This document shows positions 35,635-43,317 of a DNA stretch of 64,000 nt, in pieces; position 1 is the stretch's first letter; the number at the start of each line of letters is the position of its first letter. The stretch is taken from the NCBI RefSeq assembly GCF_018130385.1, contig NZ_JAFCLU010000019.1, forward strand, positions 62,001 to 126,000, read 5' to 3'. A program made the translations under genes and the position numbers. This DNA is from Bradyrhizobium sp. AUGA SZCCT0283 (GTDB lineage Bacteria > Pseudomonadota > Alphaproteobacteria > Rhizobiales > Xanthobacteraceae). Below the pieces are notes generated by a model. The model did not search any database, was not told the origin of the DNA, and worked only from the letters and a program-made list of their open reading frames with translations.

Positions 35635-36462
35635 ATGGACTACAAAACCGTCATGGTCGGTCTGGCGCTGGACCGGCCCAACGATGCCTGCCTCCGGGTG
35701 GCCGGAGATATCGCCGAACGATTCGGGGCACGAATCATCGGCGTTGCCGCCTCGGACCTCAGGCCGCCAATGTATTTCGCGGAAGGCGATTTTGCGCAAA
35801 AGCTCCTCGATGAGGAGGCTTCCGCCATCCAGAAACGACTGTCGGAGCTCGAAGCCGAGTTTCGGGCTTCGGTCGAGAAGCGCGCGACAGCGGTAGAGTG
35901 GCGTTCCGCCCGGACGTTCCCGGTGCCCTACATGCTGCAGCAGGTGAGGGCCGCCGATATCCTTGTGATCGGCGCCCGCTCGGAGACCCTGGTGGATCCC
36001 AACGCGGCTCCCGATCCGAGCGATCTGGTGATGCAGGCCGGCCGGCCGCTTGTCGTCGTGCCGCCCGCGGTACAGTGGCTCGACCTGAGAAGCGCTCTGA
36101 TCGCCTGGAAGGATGTGCGGGAAGCGCGCCGGGCCGTGTTCGACGCGTTACCGCTCCTGGCTGCCGCAAAGGAAGTCACGATTGTGGAAATTCCCGAGCA
36201 GGACGGTCGTCGCGCGGATGCGCTCTCGCATGTTGCGGACGTGGCGGCGTGGCTGCGTGGCCACGGCATCGCGACGAACACCGTCGTTCCCGAAGAGGCC
36301 GGCGGCGTGATCGAACAGATCGAGAAGATTGCTGCCAATGTGGGAGCGGGCGTCGTGATTGCGGGTGCCTACGGCCACTCGCGATTCCGCGAATGGGTGC
36401 TCAGCGGCGTTACGCGCCACCTTGCAACTGAATCGCGCCGCTGCGCGTTCCTGTCCCGTTAG
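35635..36462 (+). CDS. Universal stress protein, tandem UspA type
   Basis: 275 residues with two UspA-like halves. The second half keeps the ATP-binding-type loop GVVIAGAYGHSRFREWVLSG near the C-terminus; the first half is degenerate (ILVIGARSETL). ATG at 35635 (MDYKTVMVG) follows GGAGCAGGTT. Low-oxygen-induced Usps of this kind support survival without growth. It is followed 25 bp later by a CBS-domain gene in the same direction. Confidence 0.88.
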   Translation: MDYKTVMVGLALDRPNDACLRVAGDIAERFGARIIGVAASDLRPPMYFAEGDFAQKLLDEEASAIQKRLSELEAEFRASVEKRATAVEWRSARTFPVPYMLQQVRAADILVIGARSETLVDPNAAPDPSDLVMQAGRPLVVVPPAVQWLDLRSALIAWKDVREARRAVFDALPLLAAAKEVTIVEIPEQDGRRADALSHVADVAAWLRGHGIATNTVVPEEAGGVIEQIEKIAANVGAGVVIAGAYGHSRFREWVLSGVTRHLATESRRCAFLSR

Positions 36463-36487
36463 AGATTTACAATGGCGAGGAACTCCC

Positions 36488-36913
36488 GTGCATAAATTTC
36501 TCGAAGCGACCGCCGGGCAATACATGACGCGCAAGGTGAAGACGGTTGCGCGCGACACCACCATGCGCGAATTGCACGAGATGTTCGAGGCAGATGATTT
36601 CAACTGCTATCCGGTGCGCGAAGGCGACGACATCGTCGGCGTCGTGAGCAATTTCGACTTCCTGAAATGCTTTGCGTTTAACCCCGGCCGCATGGTGCCA
36701 GCCTATGACGATTTGCTGTCGCGGATGGTGGCGGATGTGATGACGCCGGAATTCATCTATGTCGATCCGGCAACGAAACTGACCCGCGTCCTGCAGCTGA
36801 TGGTCGACCACCGGATGAAGAGCGTCCCGGTACTGGACGTCGAACAGCGCCTGGTCGGGATCATCGCGCGGGAGGACATCATGCGCGCATTGACAGAGAG
36901 CGCGCGCGGATAA
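36488..36913 (+). CDS. CBS-pair domain protein
   Basis: 141 residues, essentially two CBS motifs: YMTRKVKTVARDTTMRELHE with FNCYPVREGDDIVGVVSNFD, and VMTPEFIYVDPATKLTRVLQ with KSVPVLDVEQRLVGIIARED. CBS pairs bind adenine nucleotides and report energy state. The GTG start at 36488 is set by GAGGAA just upstream. Likely co-transcribed with the usp gene before it. Confidence 0.85.
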   Translation: MHKFLEATAGQYMTRKVKTVARDTTMRELHEMFEADDFNCYPVREGDDIVGVVSNFDFLKCFAFNPGRMVPAYDDLLSRMVADVMTPEFIYVDPATKLTRVLQLMVDHRMKSVPVLDVEQRLVGIIAREDIMRALTESARG

Positions 36914-36946
36914 TTCGCCCCGCGCGCTGGAAGTGCCGGCGCGCGC

Positions 36947-37675
36947 CTAATCGGCTTTCGCCATCTCGACGTCTTCGGGCGATTCCAGATACATCCCCGA
37001 CATGGTGTCTATCCAGCACAGATGGTCGTGAACCTTCCTGACGCCGGCGATGTTCTCCGCAGCCACCACAGCCGCCTGCCGCGAACCTTCGTCGGTGATC
37101 ACGCCGCTGAGATGGACAATGCCGTCGCGCACGATGACATTGAGCCCGAACGGGCTCCAGTCGTTCTTGTCGATCGCGGCGATGATGCGGCTGCGAATGT
37201 GGTCGTCGTCGGCCGTCGGATCGGGGATTTCGCGGGCGAGGCTTGCGACCGCCTGCAGCAGATTGGCGCGCGACACAATCCCGACCAGCTTGTCGCCGCG
37301 CATCACCGGCAACCGCTTGACGCCATTGGTCTCCATCGACGTCACGATCTGTTCGAGGGTTGCATCTTCGGCGACGGTGATCGGATCGGCGGTCATGACC
37401 TCCGAAACCTTGCGGCCATGTTCATGAACATAGTCGGTCGCGGTCACGCCGGCGCCGAGCAAGAATTTGAGCCAGCGGCCACGCTTGCGCTGCGTGCCGA
37501 TTTCGCTGCGACGAATGAAATCGCCTTCCGAGACGATGCCGACCAGCTTGCCGGCCGCATCGACCACCGGGAGCCCACTGACATGCTGTCGCAGCATGAC
37601 ATTGGCCGCTTCGAGGATGGTGGCGTCCGGTGCGACGGTGGCGACAGAACGTGTCATGATCTGATGGGCACGCAT
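36947..37675 (-). CDS. CBS-CBS-BON protein
   Basis: 242 residues: two CBS motifs (IMTRSVATVAPDATILEAAN; VMTADPITVAEDATLEQIVT) then a C-terminal BON domain (about 155-225, GLNVIVRDGIVHLSGVITDE). BON domains often bind membranes or phospholipid; CBS pairs bind adenylates. It lies downstream of hsp20 on the minus strand, 73 bp away, with a strong hairpin between them. It converges on the smaller CBS gene with 33 bp between stops. Confidence 0.88.
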   Translation of the reverse strand: MRAHQIMTRSVATVAPDATILEAANVMLRQHVSGLPVVDAAGKLVGIVSEGDFIRRSEIGTQRKRGRWLKFLLGAGVTATDYVHEHGRKVSEVMTADPITVAEDATLEQIVTSMETNGVKRLPVMRGDKLVGIVSRANLLQAVASLAREIPDPTADDDHIRSRIIAAIDKNDWSPFGLNVIVRDGIVHLSGVITDEGSRQAAVVAAENIAGVRKVHDHLCWIDTMSGMYLESPEDVEMAKAD

Positions 37676-37706
37676 GGCGATCTCCTGTTTTATGTCCTGA
37701 AGGAGC

Positions 37707-37740
37707 GACGGAGCGCTGCGGGCTGATGCGGCGCTCCGTC
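37707..37740. other. Strong hairpin between hsp20 and the CBS-BON gene
   Basis: GACGGAGCGC (37707-37716) and GCGCTCCGTC (37731-37740) are perfect 10-bp complements around a 14-base loop. On the minus strand it lies 9 bp after the hsp20 stop and 32 bp before the CBS-BON start. No T-run follows, so it may be a stabilising or partially terminating element that keeps hsp20 mRNA above that of the next gene. Confidence 0.5.
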
Positions 37741-37748
37741 TGTTCCGC

Positions 37749-38219
37749 TCACGCGGCCGATTTGATATCGATCTGCTTGGTCTGCTTGGGCGCCGGCTTC
37801 GGCACGGTGACCTTCAGCACGCCATTGGCGATCTCGGCCGAAATGTCCTCGACCTTCACGCCGGAAGGGAGCTCGACCGACCGCGAGAACGAGCCATAGC
37901 TGCGCTCGACGAGATGGTAGTCCTTGTTCTTCTCCTCGCGTTCGTTCTTCTTCTCGCCACGGATGGTGAGGAGATTGTCGGTAACGTTGAGCTCGACATC
38001 CTTCTTCTCCAATCCCGGGAGCTCGGCGGTAATTTCGATCACCTTGTCGGTCTCGCTGATGTCCATGCTTGGCATCGTCGCGGTGGCGAAGCCGGGAATA
38101 TTGCGCGTGACGCCCTCGAACAACCGGTCGATTTCCTGCTGCAGGAACGAGAACGGGTTGGCTTCGCGCCGGGTGACAGCACCCTGGGTTCCAACCGGGA
38201 TCACGGATTTGGTATTCAT
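37749..38219 (-). CDS. Small heat-shock protein, Hsp20/IbpA family
   Basis: 156 residues. The alpha-crystallin domain spans about 48-140 (MDISETDKVIEITAELPGLE, LTIRGEKKNE, ERSYGSFSRSVELPSGV), with the assembly motif VLKVTVPK near the C-terminus. It binds unfolding proteins without ATP. The ATG at 38219 follows AGGAGGTACAC. A divergent FixK promoter lies 64-77 bp upstream, so it looks oxygen-controlled rather than, or as well as, heat-controlled. Confidence 0.93.
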   Translation of the reverse strand: MNTKSVIPVGTQGAVTRREANPFSFLQQEIDRLFEGVTRNIPGFATATMPSMDISETDKVIEITAELPGLEKKDVELNVTDNLLTIRGEKKNEREEKNKDYHLVERSYGSFSRSVELPSGVKVEDISAEIANGVLKVTVPKPAPKQTKQIDIKSAA

Positions 38220-38254
38220 GTGTACCTCCTGGTTAAAGCCGTACTGGCTGGTAC

Positions 38255-38324
38255 ATGCTAGAAGGAGGCGAACCGTGGCCCTTTGACGGGGATCAAACTT
38301 CGGCCGGGTCGTTGCAGATAGGTT
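38255..38324. promoter_or_regulatory. One FixK box serving hsp20 and adh divergently
   Basis: TTGACGGGGATCAA (38283-38296) is a perfect box. On the minus strand TAGCAT (38260-38255) follows at 22 bp; on the plus strand TAGGTT (38319-38324) follows at 22 bp. Both fit TAnnnT -10 elements, so a single dimer could drive both genes. Confidence 0.7.
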
Positions 38325-38342
38325 GCGCACGCTTGCGTGAGG

Positions 38343-39338
38343 ATGACAGACGAGATGCACGCCATGGTCCTGTCGGCGCCCGGCGCGCCGCTCCGGTTCG
38401 AGCTGCGGGAGGATCCGGTCCCCGGGCCCGGCGATGTGCGCATCAAGGTCGGTGCCTGCGGCGTGTGCCGGACCGATCTGCATGTCGTGGATGGAGAATT
38501 GCCTGATATCGCCTATCCAATCGTTCCTGGCCACGAGGTGGTCGGCCGGGTGGACGCGCTTGGGCCCGGTGTGACCTCTCTTCGTGTTGGCGAGCGGATC
38601 GGCGTTCCCTGGTTGGGCTATACTTGCGGCGAATGCTCCTATTGCCGGAGCGGGCGGGAAAACCTCTGCGACCGGCCGCGGTTCACCGGTTACACGCGCG
38701 ACGGCGGCTTTGCCTCGCATCTCGTCGCGGACGCCCGCTACTGCTTTCCGCTCGGCGAGGCCGGCGACGATGTCGCCATCGCGCCTCTGCTTTGCGCGGG
38801 CCTGATCGGCTGGCGCTCGCTGGCGATGGCGGGTGATGGAAAGCATCTCGGCATCTTCGGCTTCGGTGCGGCCGGCCATATCATCGCGCAGGTAGCCCGC
38901 TGGCAGGGGCGCTCGGTCTATGCGTTTACCCGCGCGGGCGATGTCGAGGCGCAGGGTCTTGCAAAATCGCTTGGCGCGGAGTGGGCCGGGTCATCGGAGG
39001 ATCAGCCCCCCGCGCCGCTCGATGCCGCGATTATTTTCGCGCCGGTAGGCGATCTCGTTCCGCTGGCGTTGCGCGCGGTGCGGAAGGGCGGCCGCGTGGT
39101 GTGCGCCGGCATTCACATGTCAGACATTCCATCGTTCCCTTACCATATCCTGTGGGAGGAACGGCAGTTGCTTTCGGTCGCCAATCTGACGCGCGGCGAC
39201 GGGATCGCGTTTTTCAAGATTGCGGCGCAAGCCGGCATCCGGACGCACACCAGCGTGTTTCCGTTGCGGGAAGCAAACGAAGTTCTCTCGAGACTGCGCG
39301 CCGGGCAGATCACCGGCGCCGCCGTGCTGCTGCCATGA
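38343..39338 (+). CDS. Zinc-dependent alcohol dehydrogenase
   Basis: 331 residues of the medium-chain dehydrogenase family. Catalytic zinc ligands are in GACGVCRTDLH and VPGHEVVGRV; the structural zinc site is CGECSYCRSGRENLC. The Rossmann motif is GIFGFGAAGHIIAQ. In hypoxic conditions such enzymes dispose of reducing power as alcohols or detoxify aldehydes. The ATG at 38343 sits 2-3 bp after GAGG and 12 bases after the predicted transcript start; ATG 38355 (MHAMVL) is a fair alternative. Confidence 0.87.
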   Translation: MTDEMHAMVLSAPGAPLRFELREDPVPGPGDVRIKVGACGVCRTDLHVVDGELPDIAYPIVPGHEVVGRVDALGPGVTSLRVGERIGVPWLGYTCGECSYCRSGRENLCDRPRFTGYTRDGGFASHLVADARYCFPLGEAGDDVAIAPLLCAGLIGWRSLAMAGDGKHLGIFGFGAAGHIIAQVARWQGRSVYAFTRAGDVEAQGLAKSLGAEWAGSSEDQPPAPLDAAIIFAPVGDLVPLALRAVRKGGRVVCAGIHMSDIPSFPYHILWEERQLLSVANLTRGDGIAFFKIAAQAGIRTHTSVFPLREANEVLSRLRAGQITGAAVLLP

Positions 39339-40909
39339 CGGTTCGACCGCCCGCTGCCACAGCCGTAGCCGAGGCCAACCTGCAGCAGCAGGTGCTCGAC
39401 TTCCTCGATGGTTCCAGTTTCGGTCCGGCCGGGGGCGGCAAGCGGATCGACACCCATGCCTCCATGGTTTTTCTCGGCGCCGACCGGGCATTGAAGATCA
39501 AGCGGGCCGTGCGCTTGCCGTTCCTCGACTATTCGACATTGGAGAAGCGCAAGCGTGCCTGCGAGGAAGAACTGAAGGTCAACGCTGGCAACGCGCCCGA
39601 GCTCTACCGGCGTGTTGTCGCCGTCACGCGCAATTCCGATGGCGCCTTCGAAATCGACGGCACCGGTACTCCCGTCGAATGGGCCGTCGAAATGACGCGG
39701 TTCGACGAACAGCAGTCGCTCGATCGTGTCGCGGCATCGAAGCCGGTCGATCCATCGCTTGCGACGGCCGTGGCCGATGCGATTCTGCAATCCCACGACA
39801 GGGCGCCGCGCGCGGACGGTGAGAGCTGGCTAGCCTCCCTTCTGCCCATCATCGAACGCAATACCGCAAAATTTCGCACCGTGCGCGGACTTGATGCCGT
39901 TGCCGTCAATCGACTCGATGCCGCCGGCCGCAATTCTGCGACGACATTGCAACCGCTACTCAGACAGCGCGCCGGGCAAGGGTTCGTGCGCCGTTGCCAC
40001 GGCGATCTGCACCTCGCCAATATTGCCTTGGTGGATGGCCGGCCGCTGCTGTTCGATGCCATCGAATTCGATCCCGTCATCGCCACGACGGATGTGCTCT
40101 ATGATCTCGCCTTTACGCTGATGGATCTGGTCCACTTCAATCAGGATGCGGCGGCTGGTACGGTGTTCAATCGCTACCTTGCGGGGGCAGGGGATGAAGG
40201 TCTCGACGGCCTCCGCCTGCTGCCGCTGTTTCTGTCGGTGCGGGCGGCAATCCGCGCGCACGTGCTGTTCATGAAGAGCGAACAGGCCGGAGGGAACGAC
40301 GAGGTTTGGCGGGAGGCCAAACGCTACTTCGATCTGGCGGGACGCCTCATCGCGCCCAAGCCGCCGCTGCTGGTGGCGATTGGTGGCCTGTCGGGGACGG
40401 GAAAATCGGTGCTGGCGCGCGGCCTCGCGGGTCTGATCGAGCCTCCGCCCGGCGCGGTCATTATCCGCTCGGATGTCGTCCGCAAGCAGCTGTTCGGCGC
40501 CAGTGAAACCACCGCTCTGCCGGAATCCGCCTATCGGCCCGATATCGCGACACGCGTCTATGGTGAGCTTGCCGGTACCGCGCAGCGTGTCCTCGCGCAG
40601 GGCTGCTCGGTCGTGCTCGATGCCGCTTATCTGCAGGAAGCGGAACGGACGGAAATCGCGGGCCTCGCGGCCATGCACGGCGTACGCTTCGTCGGCCTGT
40701 TCCTGACGGCCGATCTCGCGACACGGCTGGCGCGGATCGAGCAGCGCAGGGGCGATGCGTCCGATGCAACACGGGATGTTGCCCTGAAGCAGGAGACTTT
40801 CGCGATCGGCGCGGTAGACTGGCATATGATCGACGCCTCGGGGACACCGGAGCAATCGCTGCGCAGCGCCTGTGCTTCGTTGCTCGCGCGGGCAGAGGGT
40901 GTGAGCTGA
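39335..40909 (+). CDS. Bifunctional APH-like kinase / P-loop (AAA_33) protein
   Basis: 524 residues. The N-terminal part (about 1-330) is like aminoglycoside phosphotransferases, with the catalytic-loop motif CHGDLHLANIAL and LLFDAIEFD. The C-terminal part has Walker A (GGLSGTGKSVLARGL) of a small-molecule-kinase-type P-loop domain. This fusion is common in proteobacteria, often called a gluconate-kinase-like or APH/ATP-binding protein, with no settled substrate. Start overlaps the adh stop by 4 bp (ATGA), so it is in the FixK-driven unit adh-kinase-CHAD. Confidence 0.85.
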   Translation: MTVRPPAATAVAEANLQQQVLDFLDGSSFGPAGGGKRIDTHASMVFLGADRALKIKRAVRLPFLDYSTLEKRKRACEEELKVNAGNAPELYRRVVAVTRNSDGAFEIDGTGTPVEWAVEMTRFDEQQSLDRVAASKPVDPSLATAVADAILQSHDRAPRADGESWLASLLPIIERNTAKFRTVRGLDAVAVNRLDAAGRNSATTLQPLLRQRAGQGFVRRCHGDLHLANIALVDGRPLLFDAIEFDPVIATTDVLYDLAFTLMDLVHFNQDAAAGTVFNRYLAGAGDEGLDGLRLLPLFLSVRAAIRAHVLFMKSEQAGGNDEVWREAKRYFDLAGRLIAPKPPLLVAIGGLSGTGKSVLARGLAGLIEPPPGAVIIRSDVVRKQLFGASETTALPESAYRPDIATRVYGELAGTAQRVLAQGCSVVLDAAYLQEAERTEIAGLAAMHGVRFVGLFLTADLATRLARIEQRRGDASDATRDVALKQETFAIGAVDWHMIDASGTPEQSLRSACASLLARAEGVS

Positions 40910-40911
40910 CG

Positions 40912-41814
40912 ATGGCGACTCGCCCAGCCAGAACATCCAGCCGGCGCAAAGCCCCCGTGGCGGCAGCTCCCGATTGTGCAACTGCATTCCAGAAAATTGC
41001 GCTCGACTGCGTTGCGGCGATCAAGGCCCATCACACGAGCGCGTGCGCCGGCGATGCCGAGGCCGTGCATCAGATCCGGGTCGCGATCACGCGGTTGCGC
41101 GCCGCCGTGGCGTTCTTTGCGTCGATCGTGGTCGATGCGAAGTGGCTGCGTCTGAGGAAGGAAATCGCCTGGCTGAACGGCTCGCTCGGCGCCGCGCGCG
41201 ACAGCGATGTCGTCGTGGAATATGCGCGCCGCAAGCGATACCGCGCATGGGGTCAGCGCATGATCGGTAAGCAGCTCGATGAGAGCCAGACGCAGGATCA
41301 CCGGCGCCTGGTTCGCTGCCTGCGCTCGGTCCGGACGCAGCGCCTGATCGTGGCAATGGCAGCCTGGATCAGGCAAGGGCCGTGGCTGGAGCGCCATAAG
41401 CGGCGCGAGGACGCGGAGGCTCTGCAATCCTACTGCGCGCGCGAGCTCAACCGCTGGCACGAACGGCTGGTCCGCAAAGGACGGCACCTGAAGACTTTGG
41501 GTGCGTCACGCCGTCACCGGCTGCGGATCAAGGCCAAACATTTCCGCTACATGCTTGAAGCGCTTACCGAAACTGTCGACTTTGGGGGCCGGAACGAATG
41601 GCGTCACCTGCACCGGCCGGCAAAACGGCTGCAGCGCGTATTGGGCGACATGCGCGATCTCGAGCGCTTCGCCGGCTCTGCTGGCGGATCGCCGCAGGCC
41701 GAGAATATTAAGCGGGGCAGGAAGCATCCGCCGGGCTATCGCCGTCAAAGGGAAAAGCTGCTCAGCGCCGCCATTGCGGCTCATCGCGACCTCAAGCACG
41801 CCGGAGCCTGCTGA
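40912..41814 (+). CDS. CHAD domain protein
   Basis: 300 residues, helical and very basic. The CHAD signature HQIRVAITRLRAAVAFF is at about 53-70, followed by further conserved basic helices (RHRLRIKAKHFRYMLE). CHAD domains bind inorganic polyphosphate, and CHAD proteins localise to polyphosphate granules in other bacteria. It lacks a CYTH partner domain. It begins 2 bp after the kinase gene and precedes the PHB storage genes. Confidence 0.85.
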   Translation: MATRPARTSSRRKAPVAAAPDCATAFQKIALDCVAAIKAHHTSACAGDAEAVHQIRVAITRLRAAVAFFASIVVDAKWLRLRKEIAWLNGSLGAARDSDVVVEYARRKRYRAWGQRMIGKQLDESQTQDHRRLVRCLRSVRTQRLIVAMAAWIRQGPWLERHKRREDAEALQSYCARELNRWHERLVRKGRHLKTLGASRRHRLRIKAKHFRYMLEALTETVDFGGRNEWRHLHRPAKRLQRVLGDMRDLERFAGSAGGSPQAENIKRGRKHPPGYRRQREKLLSAAIAAHRDLKHAGAC

Positions 41815-41851
41815 CGTCGCCGTCCGCGCTGCCGCTCGACATCGTCCGAGC

Positions 41852-41893
41852 TTGATGTGGGTCAACTTCGGCCACCCGCCCGTCGGTTAGCTT
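41852..41893 (+). promoter_or_regulatory. FixK promoter of the second usp gene
   Basis: TTGATGTGGGTCAA (41852-41865) is a perfect box, with -10 TAGCTT (41888-41893) 22 bp on. Predicted transcript start near 41900, 44 bases before the usp ATG. Confidence 0.75.
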
Positions 41894-41943
41894 TCATATC
41901 AGCAACGAGGCCGAAAGCCTCGCAAATCTGTGGGAGAGTGGCG

Positions 41944-42777
41944 ATGTTCAGGAACATTCTGGTTCATATTCCCTCCGAGCGTCCGGTCAGGCCGGTGATT
42001 GACGTCGCCGTCGCGCTGACCATTGCGCGCCGGTCGCATCTCGATGCTGTAGCCCTCGGCTACGAATCGATGAGTGCCGCCGGAATGATCGTCGAGGGCG
42101 GTGGCGCCGCCGTTGCCGCCGTGATGGGGGCTGAACAGGAGCGCGCCCAGGAAAGGGCCGACGCTGCGATCGCCGTGTTCGAGATCGAAGCCAAGCTCGC
42201 CAAAATCGCCTACGGCACCAGGACCTTCGCGGCGATCCCCGCCGAGGCCGGACAGACCATCGGCGCGCTTGCCCGGCTGTACGACATGACGATCGTGCTG
42301 CAGCCGGAAACCTCGAAGGCGAGCTACGACAACGAGATTCCGCAGCAGATCCTGTTCAATTCCGGCGGGCCGATGCTGATGGTTCCCTATATCCACAAGG
42401 GACCGCTCGACGCCCACCATGTCGGCATCGCCTGGGACGGCAGCCGCCTCGCGGCCCGCGCGGTGCGCGATGCAATGCCGTTTCTGATGGGCGCCAAGGC
42501 CGTGACCGTGATTGCGGTCAATGAGGAGGCGGGTGAAGCCTCGTCGGACCAGCTTGCCGTGCATCTGCGACGGCGCGGCATTGCGGCCCGGGTGCAGCGG
42601 CTGACAGCGGATCGCGGCGACGTTCAGGGTGCTATCCTGTCGATCGCGGCCGAAAGCAATATGGGCCTCCTGGTGATGGGGGGATACGGCCATTCGCGAT
42701 TGCAGGAGCGAATTCTGGGCGGCGTCACCCGCAGCATGTTCGACTGCATGACCGTACCGGTGCTGATGTCGCACTGA
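41944..42777 (+). CDS. Universal stress protein, tandem UspA type
   Basis: 277 residues, two UspA-like modules. The second carries the nucleotide-loop motif LLVMGGYGHSRLQERILGG and ends TVPVLMSH, the standard Usp C-terminus. The start (MFRNILVHIPSE) follows GGGAGAGTGGCG. It has its own FixK promoter and is separated from the phasin-like gene by another. Sequence differs clearly from the usp at 35635, so this is not a recent duplicate. Confidence 0.9.
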   Translation: MFRNILVHIPSERPVRPVIDVAVALTIARRSHLDAVALGYESMSAAGMIVEGGGAAVAAVMGAEQERAQERADAAIAVFEIEAKLAKIAYGTRTFAAIPAEAGQTIGALARLYDMTIVLQPETSKASYDNEIPQQILFNSGGPMLMVPYIHKGPLDAHHVGIAWDGSRLAARAVRDAMPFLMGAKAVTVIAVNEEAGEASSDQLAVHLRRRGIAARVQRLTADRGDVQGAILSIAAESNMGLLVMGGYGHSRLQERILGGVTRSMFDCMTVPVLMSH

Positions 42778-42862
42778 CCTTGGCAGGGGATGTGACCATT
42801 CGTCCCGGCGAGTTCCTTGCTTGTAGTTCTTTGGCTGCGGCTGCGGTCGCAATGACGACAGT

Positions 42863-42904
42863 TTGATGCACCTCAATGTTCGGCCCGACGCCGGTCAATA
42901 TCGT
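42863..42904 (+). promoter_or_regulatory. FixK promoter of the phasin-phaC unit
   Basis: TTGATGCACCTCAA (42863-42876) is a perfect box; TATCGT (42899-42904) follows at 22 bp. Predicted start near 42911, 25 bases before the phasin-like ATG. Confidence 0.75.
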
Positions 42905-42935
42905 TTCCGTGGAAATTCAGAAATCGGAGATTGTC

Positions 42936-43304
42936 ATGTCAGAGCTGTCTGAGCGGGTCACTTCCGGTTCCTCCCCGGCCGTCGCAGATGCGGAAGCGGA
43001 AGCCACCAAACTGAACCAAGGCGCGCTGGAGTTCATGCTTGGCGCGCAGAAAATGATGTTCGAGGAACTGGTGTTCCTCGGCGACGAGATGCTGGAGCGA
43101 ACGCGGACCGAAATGCGTCTGTTCACGGAGTTCGTCGCGAAAATGGCGGCCGCGCATTCCGTCAGGGACGTCAAGACGATGTGCCAGGAATGCGGCCAGC
43201 ATCAGCTCGACTTCTTCCGCCGCGATTCCGAACGGCTGTTCAGGCATGGCGAGCGGATGATCGCAACCACGTCGAACCTGATCAGTGGCCGCACTGTGAA
43301 CTGA
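42936..43304 (+). CDS. Phasin-like protein
   Basis: 122 residues, almost entirely amphipathic helix (KLNQGALEFMLGAQKMMFEE, then VFLGDEMLERTRTEMRLF), matching the Phasin_2/phasin-like pattern of granule-coat proteins. ATG follows GGAGATTGTC. It is 13 bp upstream of the PHB synthase gene, which supports the call. It would coat polyhydroxybutyrate granules and set their number and size. Confidence 0.75.
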   Translation: MSELSERVTSGSSPAVADAEAEATKLNQGALEFMLGAQKMMFEELVFLGDEMLERTRTEMRLFTEFVAKMAAAHSVRDVKTMCQECGQHQLDFFRRDSERLFRHGERMIATTSNLISGRTVN

Positions 43305-43317
43305 TCGGCCAGATAGC

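Noticed and set aside
38220..38260. ROSE-type RNA thermometer before hsp20
   Set aside because: ROSE elements are common for Bradyrhizobium small Hsps, but the leader here is only about 30 bases, the AGGAGG is not paired in a convincing multi-hairpin fold, and a FixK promoter explains the control.
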